Shown one piece after another: positions 51,027 to 58,962 of a stretch of DNA of 64,000 bases (positions are counted from its first letter, which is position 1; every line of letters begins with the position of its first letter). The notes beneath the pieces were generated by a model that did no database searches, had not been told where the DNA came from, and saw only the letters and a program-made list of their open reading frames with translations. The translations under genes and the position numbers were made by a program. Source of the DNA: a virus; IMG/VR virus record IMGVR_UViG_3300005613_000001, positions 316,279 to 380,278 of that record; one strand, given 5' to 3'.

Positions 51027-51908
51027 ATGGCAAGCACAATATTATTAAGTACCCCAACAAGATCTGCTACAGGGCAAGCCTGCGCAGGTACGAGTTGCGG
51101 CGACGTAGGCCCAACAGAACCCTTACATAAAGATGAGTTAGGCCCAAGAAGGAATCGAGAAAAAGTGCGAGAGCAATTAAAAGATTTTGCCCTTCTTATG
51201 CTCGGTGCCCCCGCCGTTACCGTTGAATTAGATCAACAAAACCTAGATTTGGCTGTAGACCAAGCACTCAAGGTATTCGAAGATTACGCCCCAAGAGAGT
51301 ATTTTGATTATTACGTATTCAATACCACTCCTGGGAAATCTGTTTATGAACTCCCCCCAGATGTGGGCCTAGTTCGTAATGTATTTTATAAAGAACACGG
51401 AAATTTCGCATTCCAGGCTTCGGACTTGGATGGTGCTATTCCAATTGAATATTTCTATCCCGGTGGAGCTTACGCCTCCATTCAGGGTGGTTTAATCGAC
51501 CCCATTCAGCCAATTTGGGGCAGAATGGGAGAGTGGGTGCTGTACAAACAGTATGAAATGATGTACTCACGCATTAGTTCAAATATCGGTGGTTGGGAGT
51601 GGGTTAGTGGCTTGAGACATATTAAATTATATCCTACGCCCTTTAACAGCCAAAGAGTTATGGTTCATTACCTTCAAAAAATGAAGGATTGGAATGAGGT
51701 TGTAGAAGGCATGCAGGAAGGCACCCTTGCCTATGCATTAATTATGTTGGGTAGAATTCGTGGAAAATACGCTAATATCCCAGGACCAGGCGGCGGCGGA
51801 GAACTCGATGGAAGAGAAATGCTAAATGAAGGAAAAGAGGCGCTGGAAAAATGGCGTGAGAATATGATCTTCAGGTACGGAGATCTGCTCCCAATTATGC
51901 TCGATTAG
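51027..51908 (+). CDS. Neck/connector-like structural protein
   Basis: 293 residues. After a 60-residue polar start, VTVELDQQNLDLAVDQALKVF, YELPPDVGLVRNVFY and RHIKLYPTPFNSQRVMVHY resemble the head-tail connector/neck proteins of T4-like phages (T4 gp13 is about this length). C-terminal Gly-rich GPGGGGE. Assignment to gp13 is tentative. Confidence 0.55.
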   Translation: MASTILLSTPTRSATGQACAGTSCGDVGPTEPLHKDELGPRRNREKVREQLKDFALLMLGAPAVTVELDQQNLDLAVDQALKVFEDYAPREYFDYYVFNTTPGKSVYELPPDVGLVRNVFYKEHGNFAFQASDLDGAIPIEYFYPGGAYASIQGGLIDPIQPIWGRMGEWVLYKQYEMMYSRISSNIGGWEWVSGLRHIKLYPTPFNSQRVMVHYLQKMKDWNEVVEGMQEGTLAYALIMLGRIRGKYANIPGPGGGGELDGREMLNEGKEALEKWRENMIFRYGDLLPIMLD

Positions 51909-51931
51909 AAGTCCTTTGATAGCAAGGACTT
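51909..51931 (+). terminator. Hairpin after neck-like gene
   Basis: Perfect AAGTCCTT-TGATAGC-AAGGACTT stem beginning with the base after the stop codon; no T run, so perhaps a processing or attenuation site. Confidence 0.5.
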
Positions 51932-51970
51932 ACGACAAAACGTTTATATATAATATTAGATTGAAAAATT

Positions 51971-52003
51971 AAAACCTCCACACTATATTACTGTGGAGGT
52001 TTT
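51971..52003 (+). promoter_or_regulatory. Hairpin sequestering endonuclease ribosome site
   Basis: Perfect 12-bp stem AAAACCTCCACA/TGTGGAGGTTTT. The 3' strand contains the GGAGG ribosome site (51995-51999) of the HNH gene, seven bases before its ATG. Folded, it blocks translation of read-through transcripts. It may also act as a terminator for the structural operon. Confidence 0.75.
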
Positions 52004-52006
52004 ATT

Positions 52007-52777
52007 ATGGCTTTAAAGAGAACTACTGAAGAGGCAAGAAGGTATTTTAAAAAGTTAAAATACGAGCTATTAGATGAATACACTGGCTGCATGGTTAAGA
52101 TGCGATATAAATGCACCAATTGTAACCACATCTCAGCGATTAGCTGGAATAATATATCCAGGGGCAAAAGATGCCCCTATTGTGGCAAAGGGCAAAGGAA
52201 GAAAAAATACACTCTTGAAGAAGTTCAAAAGATATTTAAAGACCGTGGGTGTGAGCTTTTAGAGCAAGAATATAAGAATAATGAAACACCCATGCAGTAC
52301 AAATGCAAATGCGGTAGAACAGCTAAAATATCGTTGATTGGTTTCAAGCATCAAAACCAAGATTGTTATTATTGCGGATTGGAAAAAAATAAGAAAGAAA
52401 ATCATCACGGTTGGATTGCTGATCGGGAGCTTAAGAGGGAAAATGACCTTTTGCGTAAGAGATGTTATAAAGCCCTCTCCAGCACGCTAAAAGCATGCAA
52501 CAGAGTAAAAGTTGGTCGTACTTCTGATATGTTGGGATACACTCCTGCCGAACTCCAAGAGCACGTTAAATCTCATCCTAACTGGGAAAATGTGAAGGAT
52601 CAAGAATGGCACTTGGATCACATTTTCCCCATTAATGCTTTCTTGAAACATGGTATAAAAGATGTTAAAATAATTAATAGGCTGGACAACCTTCAGCCCC
52701 TTCCTGGTAAAGAGAATATCAGTAAGAGTGACAATTATAATGAAGAGGAGTTTTTGGAGTGGTTAGAAAAACGATAG
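52007..52777 (+). CDS. HNH homing endonuclease with zinc modules
   Basis: 256 residues. Two N-terminal repeats with a helix and zinc knuckles (CTNCNHISAISWNN...CPYCGKG and CKCGRTAKISL...CYYCGLE), then the HNH core WHLDHIFPINAF and INRLDNLQPLPGKENISKSD. It probably cuts a related gene lacking the insertion. The 3' end overlaps the next endonuclease by 19 bases. Confidence 0.85.
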   Translation: MALKRTTEEARRYFKKLKYELLDEYTGCMVKMRYKCTNCNHISAISWNNISRGKRCPYCGKGQRKKKYTLEEVQKIFKDRGCELLEQEYKNNETPMQYKCKCGRTAKISLIGFKHQNQDCYYCGLEKNKKENHHGWIADRELKRENDLLRKRCYKALSSTLKACNRVKVGRTSDMLGYTPAELQEHVKSHPNWENVKDQEWHLDHIFPINAFLKHGIKDVKIINRLDNLQPLPGKENISKSDNYNEEEFLEWLEKR

Positions 52778-54168
52778 CCGATTATCCTGAGCTAGTTTCC
52801 CAATGGCATCCTATTAAAAACGGTGATTTAAAGCCAGCAAACATAAGCCGCCGAAGCAGAAAAAAGATTTGGTGGAAATGTTATGATGGCGAATGGCCTG
52901 ATGGGTCATTTGCAGATGATCATGAGTGGAAAATAAGCGCAAATAATAAATCCTCTAAATGTCCTTTTTGTAGTCGCAAAAGGGTATGTCATTCCAATTC
53001 GCTGAAAGCCACTCATCCCGAATTAATATTACAACTCCATCCTACCAAAAATGGTAACTTTGATGCTACAAGAGTGCTATCGGGCACAGCAATGAAAGTA
53101 TGGTGGCAATGTGTTGATGGACACGAATGGCATGCATCCATTGCCAATCGAACTCATGCCACCAACCCACGCGGCTGTCCTCATTGCTATACTAAGACTT
53201 TTAAAAAACCCACCAAACAAGTTTTTTTAGAGTTTTATAGTACACATACTTTTGATGAGTGTTGCAAACACTTTAAAGTTAAGTCTGCCAGAATTTTTAA
53301 TTGGCGAAAACAGTTTGGAATAGGAACAAAATTAGAGTTGAGAAATGAAAAATTATGTCTTACTTCCCGACAAATTCAAATTTTAGAAGGATCATTATTG
53401 GGAGATGGGAGTTTATCAGCACCAAAGAAATTTTCCCACTTTAGAGAAATGCATTGTTGGAAACAGGCAGATTATGTTGATTTCAAGGGACAAGAATTAG
53501 GGGAGTTCACCAGCAATATCAGCACCACTTGGTCACATGGTAAGAAACGAAGGTCATTGGAATCAATAGGCCATCCTCAAATAACCGCATTGGAACAACA
53601 ATGGTATAAGCGAGATAGTAAGGGAAATTACATTTTAAACCACAGAGGATATAGAACTAAAATAATACCCCCTCATTTGAAATTGACCCCCCTTACAATA
53701 GCCATTTGGTATTGTGATGATGGTTGGCATTCTCCCAAAGATAGAAGTGCTCATTTGTGTACCAATGGGTTTGCTTTTGATGAAACAGAATTTCTTGTAA
53801 TAAAATTGAAAGAATTTGACATATCTTGTTGGGTACAATCCAGGTTTCAGCGTAAGACTCAAAAATTTGAACCACAAATATACATAGGACCACAATCTTA
53901 TAAGAGCTTCATCCAAATGATTACTCCGCATGTATCGGCCCCCTCAATGCAATATAAAGTAGATTTAAGTAATTATACGGAATCACAACACCAAGGCTAC
54001 AAACCAAAGGGCTATTGGAGCGAACAGACTGTTCTAAAACACCTTATGTCGTATAAAGAGTTTCCAAGAAGAAGTCAATTAGACGGATCGTTATTGAATG
54101 CCATCAAACATTATGGAGGATTTAAATATTTTAGACATAAATTTGGAGTAATTAAAAGCGGAGGATAG
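52759..54168 (+). CDS. LAGLIDADG homing endonuclease with Zn-ribbons
   Basis: 469 residues, GTG start with a GAGGAG site. Residues 1-155 hold two DUF4379-like treble-clef zinc modules (WHPIKNGDL...CPFC; LHPTKNGNF...CPHC), an HTH-like segment near 180 and then the endonuclease: first motif LEGSLLGDGSLS near 215, second LTIAIWYCDDGWHS near 315. Single-chain LAGLIDADG enzyme. Sits in tandem with an HNH enzyme, between structural genes. Confidence 0.88.
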   Translation: MVRKTIADYPELVSQWHPIKNGDLKPANISRRSRKKIWWKCYDGEWPDGSFADDHEWKISANNKSSKCPFCSRKRVCHSNSLKATHPELILQLHPTKNGNFDATRVLSGTAMKVWWQCVDGHEWHASIANRTHATNPRGCPHCYTKTFKKPTKQVFLEFYSTHTFDECCKHFKVKSARIFNWRKQFGIGTKLELRNEKLCLTSRQIQILEGSLLGDGSLSAPKKFSHFREMHCWKQADYVDFKGQELGEFTSNISTTWSHGKKRRSLESIGHPQITALEQQWYKRDSKGNYILNHRGYRTKIIPPHLKLTPLTIAIWYCDDGWHSPKDRSAHLCTNGFAFDETEFLVIKLKEFDISCWVQSRFQRKTQKFEPQIYIGPQSYKSFIQMITPHVSAPSMQYKVDLSNYTESQHQGYKPKGYWSEQTVLKHLMSYKEFPRRSQLDGSLLNAIKHYGGFKYFRHKFGVIKSGG

Positions 54169-54171
54169 TCA

Positions 54172-54429
54172 TTACGTCAGAGCACCCAGCATATCCAATT
54201 CCGAGTCAAGGGCTAATCCATATCTTTGTCTCATTTGAGGGATAATATCTCTTATGGTGGCTTTTAAATGTTCTACATGAGCATCACTCTCACCATCTGC
54301 ACCAAGCACATGTATAGCCTGTTGGAGATATTTTTTTAGTGCTGGTAGGGGTAGGCTCATCCACTTCATTTCAATGGGATATCCAAAGATGCCCTCTCTA
54401 ATAACCATCCATTCTCTAAATGTTTTCAT
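54172..54429 (-). CDS. MKTF-leader small protein, 85 aa
   Basis: Starts MKTFREWMVIREGIFGYP, a capsid-targeting-like leader; the remainder is helical (ALKKYLQQAIHVLG, VEHLKATIRDIIPQM). Only 29 bases from the divergent leader gene at 54459. Candidate packaged protein. Confidence 0.6.
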   Translation of the reverse strand: MKTFREWMVIREGIFGYPIEMKWMSLPLPALKKYLQQAIHVLGADGESDAHVEHLKATIRDIIPQMRQRYGLALDSELDMLGALT

Positions 54430-54458
54430 ATTTTTATATATGGCACTAAATAAAGAAT

Positions 54459-54929
54459 ATGAAGACATTTGAAGATTGGATTTTTGAGCACCTATTTACC
54501 GAATCCGCTAGCACCACACGGTATAGCGTAGAGGTTAATTATCGCACCACTTCAAAAGAGGCGATGGAAGGTTTTGCAAAAATAGCTCTTGGGTACGTGA
54601 GTGCCACCCTAAAAGGTCATGATTATCACGTCAAACACGTATTTGACGAAAAGCCCCTGAGAATCTTAGTATCTAGCCGCAATTGGGATGATGGTGAATG
54701 GGCAGGCGTGTGTTCATATAATTACGAACATCGATGTTTTGTGGTTTCCAGGGGATTCTTTAATAAAGACCGCAGAACGGTATCAATTCAAAAATCAGCT
54801 AAATGCAGTGGTAATTCAGCATCAGAAGTAGCCAAAGAAATGATGAATATGATGCACAATCTGAAAGATAAGCCTGATAGGAAACAAGAGAAACTCAAGC
54901 CTGTGCCCCTGAAAAGAGGGCCAAAATAA
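54459..54929 (+). CDS. MKTF-leader protein, candidate packaged protein
   Basis: 156 residues starting MKTFEDWIFEHLFTESAST, with a possible prohead-protease site after LFTE. The body has VNYRTTSKEAMEGFA, RCFVVSRGFFN and a basic tail ending KPVPLKRGPK. Not recognised. CTAAATAAA upstream resembles a weak late box. Shares one base with the Nudix gene. Confidence 0.6.
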   Translation: MKTFEDWIFEHLFTESASTTRYSVEVNYRTTSKEAMEGFAKIALGYVSATLKGHDYHVKHVFDEKPLRILVSSRNWDDGEWAGVCSYNYEHRCFVVSRGFFNKDRRTVSIQKSAKCSGNSASEVAKEMMNMMHNLKDKPDRKQEKLKPVPLKRGPK

Positions 54930-55414
54930 TGTATCACCGCCTCGGTAAAGATGGACGCAAATATTGGGGAAAGAGGGGTGCCGGGATTGTTTTCACAGAC
55001 GGCAAACAGATTCTTCTTCTTAAGCGTGCTGAGGGTGATGAGCATGGCACTTGGGGCATCCCTGGCGGTCGTCTTGAAGAGGGCGAATTAGACATAGATG
55101 GAGCTATCAGGGAGTCCAAGGAAGAGTGTGGTAATTTTGAAGGTCAAAGAGTGGGCAAGTTTGAGGAGGTTGATGGAACTCATCGTTGGTCCACATTCAT
55201 TTACCGTATTGACAAGCCTTTTAAATGTAAATTAAGCAGGGAGCATAGTGAGTGGGATTGGTTTGAATTTGACGAGCTAGAGAATCTTCCACTACACTCT
55301 AAATTTCACAAGAACTGGCCTTCTTATCTAAAGTTAGTCAAAAGGAGATTTAAAGGATTTCAAACCTTTAAGGAGTGGCTTGCTGATCGTCTTCCCACGG
55401 AGCAATCTGGTTGA
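54929..55414 (+). CDS. Nudix hydrolase with leader-like C-terminus
   Basis: 161 residues. N-terminus MYHRLGKDGRKYWGKRGAGI, Nudix box near 50-72 (GRLEEGELDIDGAIRESKEEC, with REx2EE core). Hydrolyses a nucleoside diphosphate derivative. The C-terminus FQTFKEWLADRLPTEQSG resembles the MKTF leader placed at the other end, with a possible LPTE cleavage. It may be packaged too. Confidence 0.75.
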   Translation: MYHRLGKDGRKYWGKRGAGIVFTDGKQILLLKRAEGDEHGTWGIPGGRLEEGELDIDGAIRESKEECGNFEGQRVGKFEEVDGTHRWSTFIYRIDKPFKCKLSREHSEWDWFEFDELENLPLHSKFHKNWPSYLKLVKRRFKGFQTFKEWLADRLPTEQSG

Positions 55415-55877
55415 CTACAAACTCAATATCTTTGAGGACTTTCTTACCAACACCTTTTATTTTCCCTATTTCATCTAAAGAGGCGTAGGGTCCATTTTCA
55501 ACGAGGCGTTCTGCTAGTTTGGCTCCAACACCTTGAATTTCCATCCATGATTCTTTACTGAAACTAATTGATGTTCCATTATCCTCGTTTGGCAAGACAT
55601 TAAAAACTGGCAATTCTTCAGGAATGGGCTCTTTATTCCACACGGGCTCCATAGCAGCGACATATTCTGGTGGTAATTGATCCACTGGAATTGTTACAGG
55701 TTCCCCGCCATCAATTAGTGACGGTATTTCACCCGCCTCTTTTGTATAGAATTCGTGTTTCATATCGCCGGGGGATATTTCTTCATCAAAGCTCTTAACA
55801 GTATCTTCAACTTCTTTCATGAAGTCATCATCTTTTTTTTGTTCTTTTTTCCAATCATCCCAGGTCTTAAGAGCCAT
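55368..55877 (-). CDS. Helix-hairpin-helix protein, paralog of 24289
   Basis: 169 residues. N-terminus MALKTWDDWKKEQKK is charged; the middle is Pro-rich and acidic. The C-terminal 55 residues (WMEIQGVGAKLAERLVENG, IGKIKGVGKKVLKDI) form two helix-hairpin-helix motifs nearly matching the protein at 24289-24843. Likely binds DNA, perhaps guiding the neighbouring uracil-DNA glycosylase. Confidence 0.7.
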   Translation of the reverse strand: MALKTWDDWKKEQKKDDDFMKEVEDTVKSFDEEISPGDMKHEFYTKEAGEIPSLIDGGEPVTIPVDQLPPEYVAAMEPVWNKEPIPEELPVFNVLPNEDNGTSISFSKESWMEIQGVGAKLAERLVENGPYASLDEIGKIKGVGKKVLKDIEFVVNQIAPWEDDQQATP

Positions 55878-56436
55878 TATTTATCTCCTTCAGTAACACT
55901 TTAAAGTCTTCAATCATACCGAGTTTTGCACTGGGGTTTCTTAGTGCATATGCGGGATGGAATATGGGTAGAACTTTCATTTCCCCGAATTGTTGCCATA
56001 TCCCTCGTATCTTACTTATAGGAGTGTCAATGCCCAATAAATTATGGGCTGCTACCGCCCCCATGCAAACGATGTATTTAGGATTGATGATTTTGAGTTG
56101 TAAATCAAAATAGGGGCGGCAATTCAACCTTTCCCCCAATTCAGGATTTCTATTTTTAGGGGGGCGGCATTTGATGGTATTTAGAATATAAACATCATCT
56201 CTATCCCATCCACAGGCAGTTTTTAATACATCATCTAGAAGTTTGCCTGCGCGGCCTACAAATGGGGTTCCCTGTAGGTCTTCATCCCGGCCTGGTGCCT
56301 CTCCGCAGAGTACGATTCCCTTATCTGGATTTCCAGTCCCGAAGACGGTGTTTGTTCTGGTGCTGGCTAATTCTTCACATTTAGTACAAGTTTCTACCTT
56401 CTTGTTTAGAAGGGCTAACATATCTTTTCTATTCAT
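55867..56436 (-). CDS. Uracil-DNA glycosylase, family 4
   Basis: 189 residues. CTKCEE near 17 supplies part of the iron-sulfur site, GEAPGRDEDLQGTPFVGRAG (about 45-64) is the uracil pocket, NTIKCRPP near 85 and HPAYALRNP near 160 are the other signature motifs. Removes uracil from DNA. Unusual for phages, where it would act on deaminated phage DNA or in repair. Confidence 0.9.
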   Translation of the reverse strand: MNRKDMLALLNKKVETCTKCEELASTRTNTVFGTGNPDKGIVLCGEAPGRDEDLQGTPFVGRAGKLLDDVLKTACGWDRDDVYILNTIKCRPPKNRNPELGERLNCRPYFDLQLKIINPKYIVCMGAVAAHNLLGIDTPISKIRGIWQQFGEMKVLPIFHPAYALRNPSAKLGMIEDFKVLLKEINNGS

Positions 56437-56675
56437 GGATATCCTGCCTCATTTCCACTCTCTAAAATTGCTTGATTAATTAATCCTCGTAATTGCGCAA
56501 CTTCTTTAGGCTCCTTCGGTTCAACCACTTGCCCGGTTTGAGAACAGTGATAACCCCTTGTGCATTTACAGGGGGTGTTGGCTAGTTGTTTCAATGCGTT
56601 AAACAAATGTTCTGATAGAGACATTTTGACATTAAATGTGTTGGTAACGGTAGTTTTTTTCTTAATTTCTATCAT
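56433..56675 (-). CDS. Hypothetical protein, 80 aa
   Basis: Starts MIEIKKKTTVTNTFNVK with a GGGAGA site; has CKCTRGYHC near 43, a possible zinc site, and an acidic end. Overlaps the glycosylase gene by 4 bases, under a sigma70-type promoter. Confidence 0.6.
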   Translation of the reverse strand: MIEIKKKTTVTNTFNVKMSLSEHLFNALKQLANTPCKCTRGYHCSQTGQVVEPKEPKEVAQLRGLINQAILESGNEAGYP

Positions 56676-56696
56676 TGATCGTCTCCCTTTTATGTG

Positions 56697-56725
56697 ATTA
56701 TATGTAATAAATACAATTAAATCAA
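56697..56725 (-). promoter_or_regulatory. Sigma70-type promoter (TTGATT-N17-TATAAT)
   Basis: -35 TTGATT at 56720-56725, -10 TATAAT at 56697-56702; drives the leftward glycosylase operon. Confidence 0.65.
56706..56713 (+). promoter_or_regulatory. Late-promoter-like AATAAATA
   Basis: Overlaps the divergent sigma70 promoter and lies 20 bases ahead of the glycosyltransferase ATG at 56734, with a CAAGGAG ribosome site between. One site serves both directions. Confidence 0.4.
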
Positions 56726-56733
56726 GGAGCAAG

Positions 56734-57483
56734 ATGAACATAATTGTCAATACAATATGCTGGAATGAAGAGAAGATGTTACCTTTCTTTTTGAAGTATT
56801 ATGAGCAATTCGCCTCTGAAATCATAGTACATGACAATTATTCAACTGATGAATCGCCTCAGATTATTAAAAAGCACCCTAAAGCTAAGCTAAAGCATTT
56901 TTTCACAGGTGATAAATCTAGAGAGGATGTAGAGATTAAGGTAAAGGGACATGCTTGGAAGAAGTACCGAAGGGCTGATTGGGTTATAAATGTGGATATT
57001 GATGAGTACCTTTATCACCCTGATCTTCTGGGGTTTTTAGATAAGTGCAAAAAGAAAGGCATTACAGCCCCCACCCCAAAGGGCTATGAAATGATAAGTG
57101 ATAGGTTCCCCAATTACGGCAGTCATATTTTTGAGCAAGTTCAGTGGGGAATGAGAAAGCACAAGATGGATAAGATGGCTATATTTGATCCCAGAGAAAT
57201 TCAAGAAGTGAATTATGGCCCTGGATGCCACCCCCCTAGAGGCCCACAGGCGCATATGTTTCAACCCAAAGGAAACATTGTGAGTCGTCGGAACCCTGAT
57301 TTTAAATTACTTCACTTCAAATTCCTCGGATTTGAATACGTTCGCCAAAGATATGAGGTATTGGGGGCTAGAAAAAGCCAAGAAGATATTGCATGTACTT
57401 ACGGAATGTGTTATTTTGATAGCGCCAGGAAGCTTATGAAGCGATTTAACAAAATAAAAGCTAATTCCGTAAAGGTGGTATAG
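56734..57483 (+). CDS. Glycosyltransferase family 2/92-like
   Basis: 249 residues. NTICWNEEKMLPFFLKYYEQ at the start, DADYIDE-like ADWVINVDIDEYLYHP near 80 (DxD), and FKLLHFKFLGFEYV near 185. Transfers sugar from a nucleotide donor; acceptor unknown. Ends 2 bases before the convergent methyltransferase. Confidence 0.75.
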   Translation: MNIIVNTICWNEEKMLPFFLKYYEQFASEIIVHDNYSTDESPQIIKKHPKAKLKHFFTGDKSREDVEIKVKGHAWKKYRRADWVINVDIDEYLYHPDLLGFLDKCKKKGITAPTPKGYEMISDRFPNYGSHIFEQVQWGMRKHKMDKMAIFDPREIQEVNYGPGCHPPRGPQAHMFQPKGNIVSRRNPDFKLLHFKFLGFEYVRQRYEVLGARKSQEDIACTYGMCYFDSARKLMKRFNKIKANSVKVV

Positions 57484-57484
57484 A

Positions 57485-58159
57485 TTAACGCTGAGCAGTT
57501 AGAGTAATTCGCAATCCTTCTTCGTATGCCTCCAATTGCTTCCCTCTTGCTTTCCCCCAATCAAAGTAATTTATTTTTTCAAAGCTAAAACTGTGCAACA
57601 TCATCTCAATAGCTTTGATTGAAGGGATGCCAACAAGGGCCATTCCATGTTGTGTGTTAGGCTTTAATATGCCATTTTGAGCAGCGGTGCCTTTTTCTGT
57701 TTTTAATCCAATGGATGGCTGATCGTCTCCATTTACTTGGCTGTCAATAATTATATGTTTGACTCCCGTTTTAACTATTTTTTCAAGAATGGCGTATTGA
57801 CTTAATGTGTGATAAAAAACACCCAAGATAAAAGCTACATCGTATTTCCCCTCGATGGCCTCTACATCTATATTTGCTTGTTTAAATTGATATTTATTTT
57901 TGTCTATCCCGTATTGTAAGAAATTAGATTCAGCAATTTTGAGTGATGATTCTCTTGCCTCATATCCTGTTATTGATTTCGCTCCATTTTTGAGAGCGGC
58001 AAAAGACCATCGACCATCGCAAGAGCCCAAATCAATTATGCGAGCCCCTTTGATAATTTCGAGATTATTTTGAATAATTGCTTTATATCGCCATTTAAGT
58101 CTATCAGGGTGATTGGCGACCGGGCCTTTTAAAAATACAGGGTATTTATTAAAAAACAT
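57485..58159 (-). CDS. SAM-dependent methyltransferase
   Basis: 224 residues. ARIIDLGSCDGRWSFAALKNG (about 38-58) is motif I of the Rossmann SAM fold, ITGYEARESS motif II, DVAFILGVFYHTLSQY motif IV region. Substrate unknown; placed beside sugar-nucleotide genes, so possibly a sugar or small-molecule methylase. Confidence 0.8.
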   Translation of the reverse strand: MFFNKYPVFLKGPVANHPDRLKWRYKAIIQNNLEIIKGARIIDLGSCDGRWSFAALKNGAKSITGYEARESSLKIAESNFLQYGIDKNKYQFKQANIDVEAIEGKYDVAFILGVFYHTLSQYAILEKIVKTGVKHIIIDSQVNGDDQPSIGLKTEKGTAAQNGILKPNTQHGMALVGIPSIKAIEMMLHSFSFEKINYFDWGKARGKQLEAYEEGLRITLTAQR

Positions 58160-58224
58160 ATCTTCCCTTTGTTTTCATATTATGTTATAGTATGTGTTAT
58201 ACTTCCGATAATTAGGAGTTAAAA

Positions 58225-58962
58225 ATGCGAGGCGTAATATTAGCAGGCGGAAAAGGGACGCGAATGTGCCCTTCTACCAAAGTAACAAATAAACACCTTC
58301 TGCCCGTTTATTCTGAGAAGGGTGCTGTACCAATGATTTTCTATCCTATCAGAACATTGGTGCAAAGCGGTATTACTGACATCCTCATCATCTCATCAAG
58401 AGAGCATTGTGGGCATATCATCCAAAATCTAGGAGATGGATATGATTTTGGGGCAAACTTCTCCTACAAGATTCAAGATCACCAACGAGTCCAATTAGGA
58501 ATTGCCAGTGCATTAAAATTAGCTGAAAATTTCGTTAATGGAGAAAACTTTTCTGTTATATTAGGTGATAATTTCTTTGAAGACACCTTTGTAGATCAAG
58601 TAGAAGAATGGAACATGGGTGGTTGTTTGCCTCCCGCCGCCGTCTTCTTAAAAGAAACAACTGAAATTGAACGATTCGGTTGTGCAACTTTAAGTGAAGA
58701 TCGTGTTACTAAAATTGTAGAGAAGCCCAAAGTTCCTGAAAGCAATTGGGCCGTCACGGGACTCTATTTCTACACGCCTCAAGTATTTGAAGTGGCTGAA
58801 ACTTTAAAGCCGAGTCATCGTGGAGAATTAGAAATCACAGATATTAACAATCATTATTGTCCCGATTTACTTGGTGTGAAATTAAAGGGGTTCTGGAGCG
58901 ATATGGGAACCCCTAATAGCATGGCGAACACTCAAGAATTTATGCAACATCATAATTTTTGA
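58225..58962 (+). CDS. rfbA: Glucose-1-phosphate thymidylyltransferase (RmlA-like)
   Basis: 245 residues. LAGGKGTRMCPSTKVTNKHLLPV near 6-28 is the nucleotide-binding signature, VILGDNFF near 110 binds Mg, and VEKPKVPESNWAVTGLYFY near 165 completes the site. Makes dTDP-sugar donors that the phage's glycosyltransferases could use. Longer C-terminal helices of host RmlA are missing. Confidence 0.85.
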   Translation: MRGVILAGGKGTRMCPSTKVTNKHLLPVYSEKGAVPMIFYPIRTLVQSGITDILIISSREHCGHIIQNLGDGYDFGANFSYKIQDHQRVQLGIASALKLAENFVNGENFSVILGDNFFEDTFVDQVEEWNMGGCLPPAAVFLKETTEIERFGCATLSEDRVTKIVEKPKVPESNWAVTGLYFYTPQVFEVAETLKPSHRGELEITDINNHYCPDLLGVKLKGFWSDMGTPNSMANTQEFMQHHNF

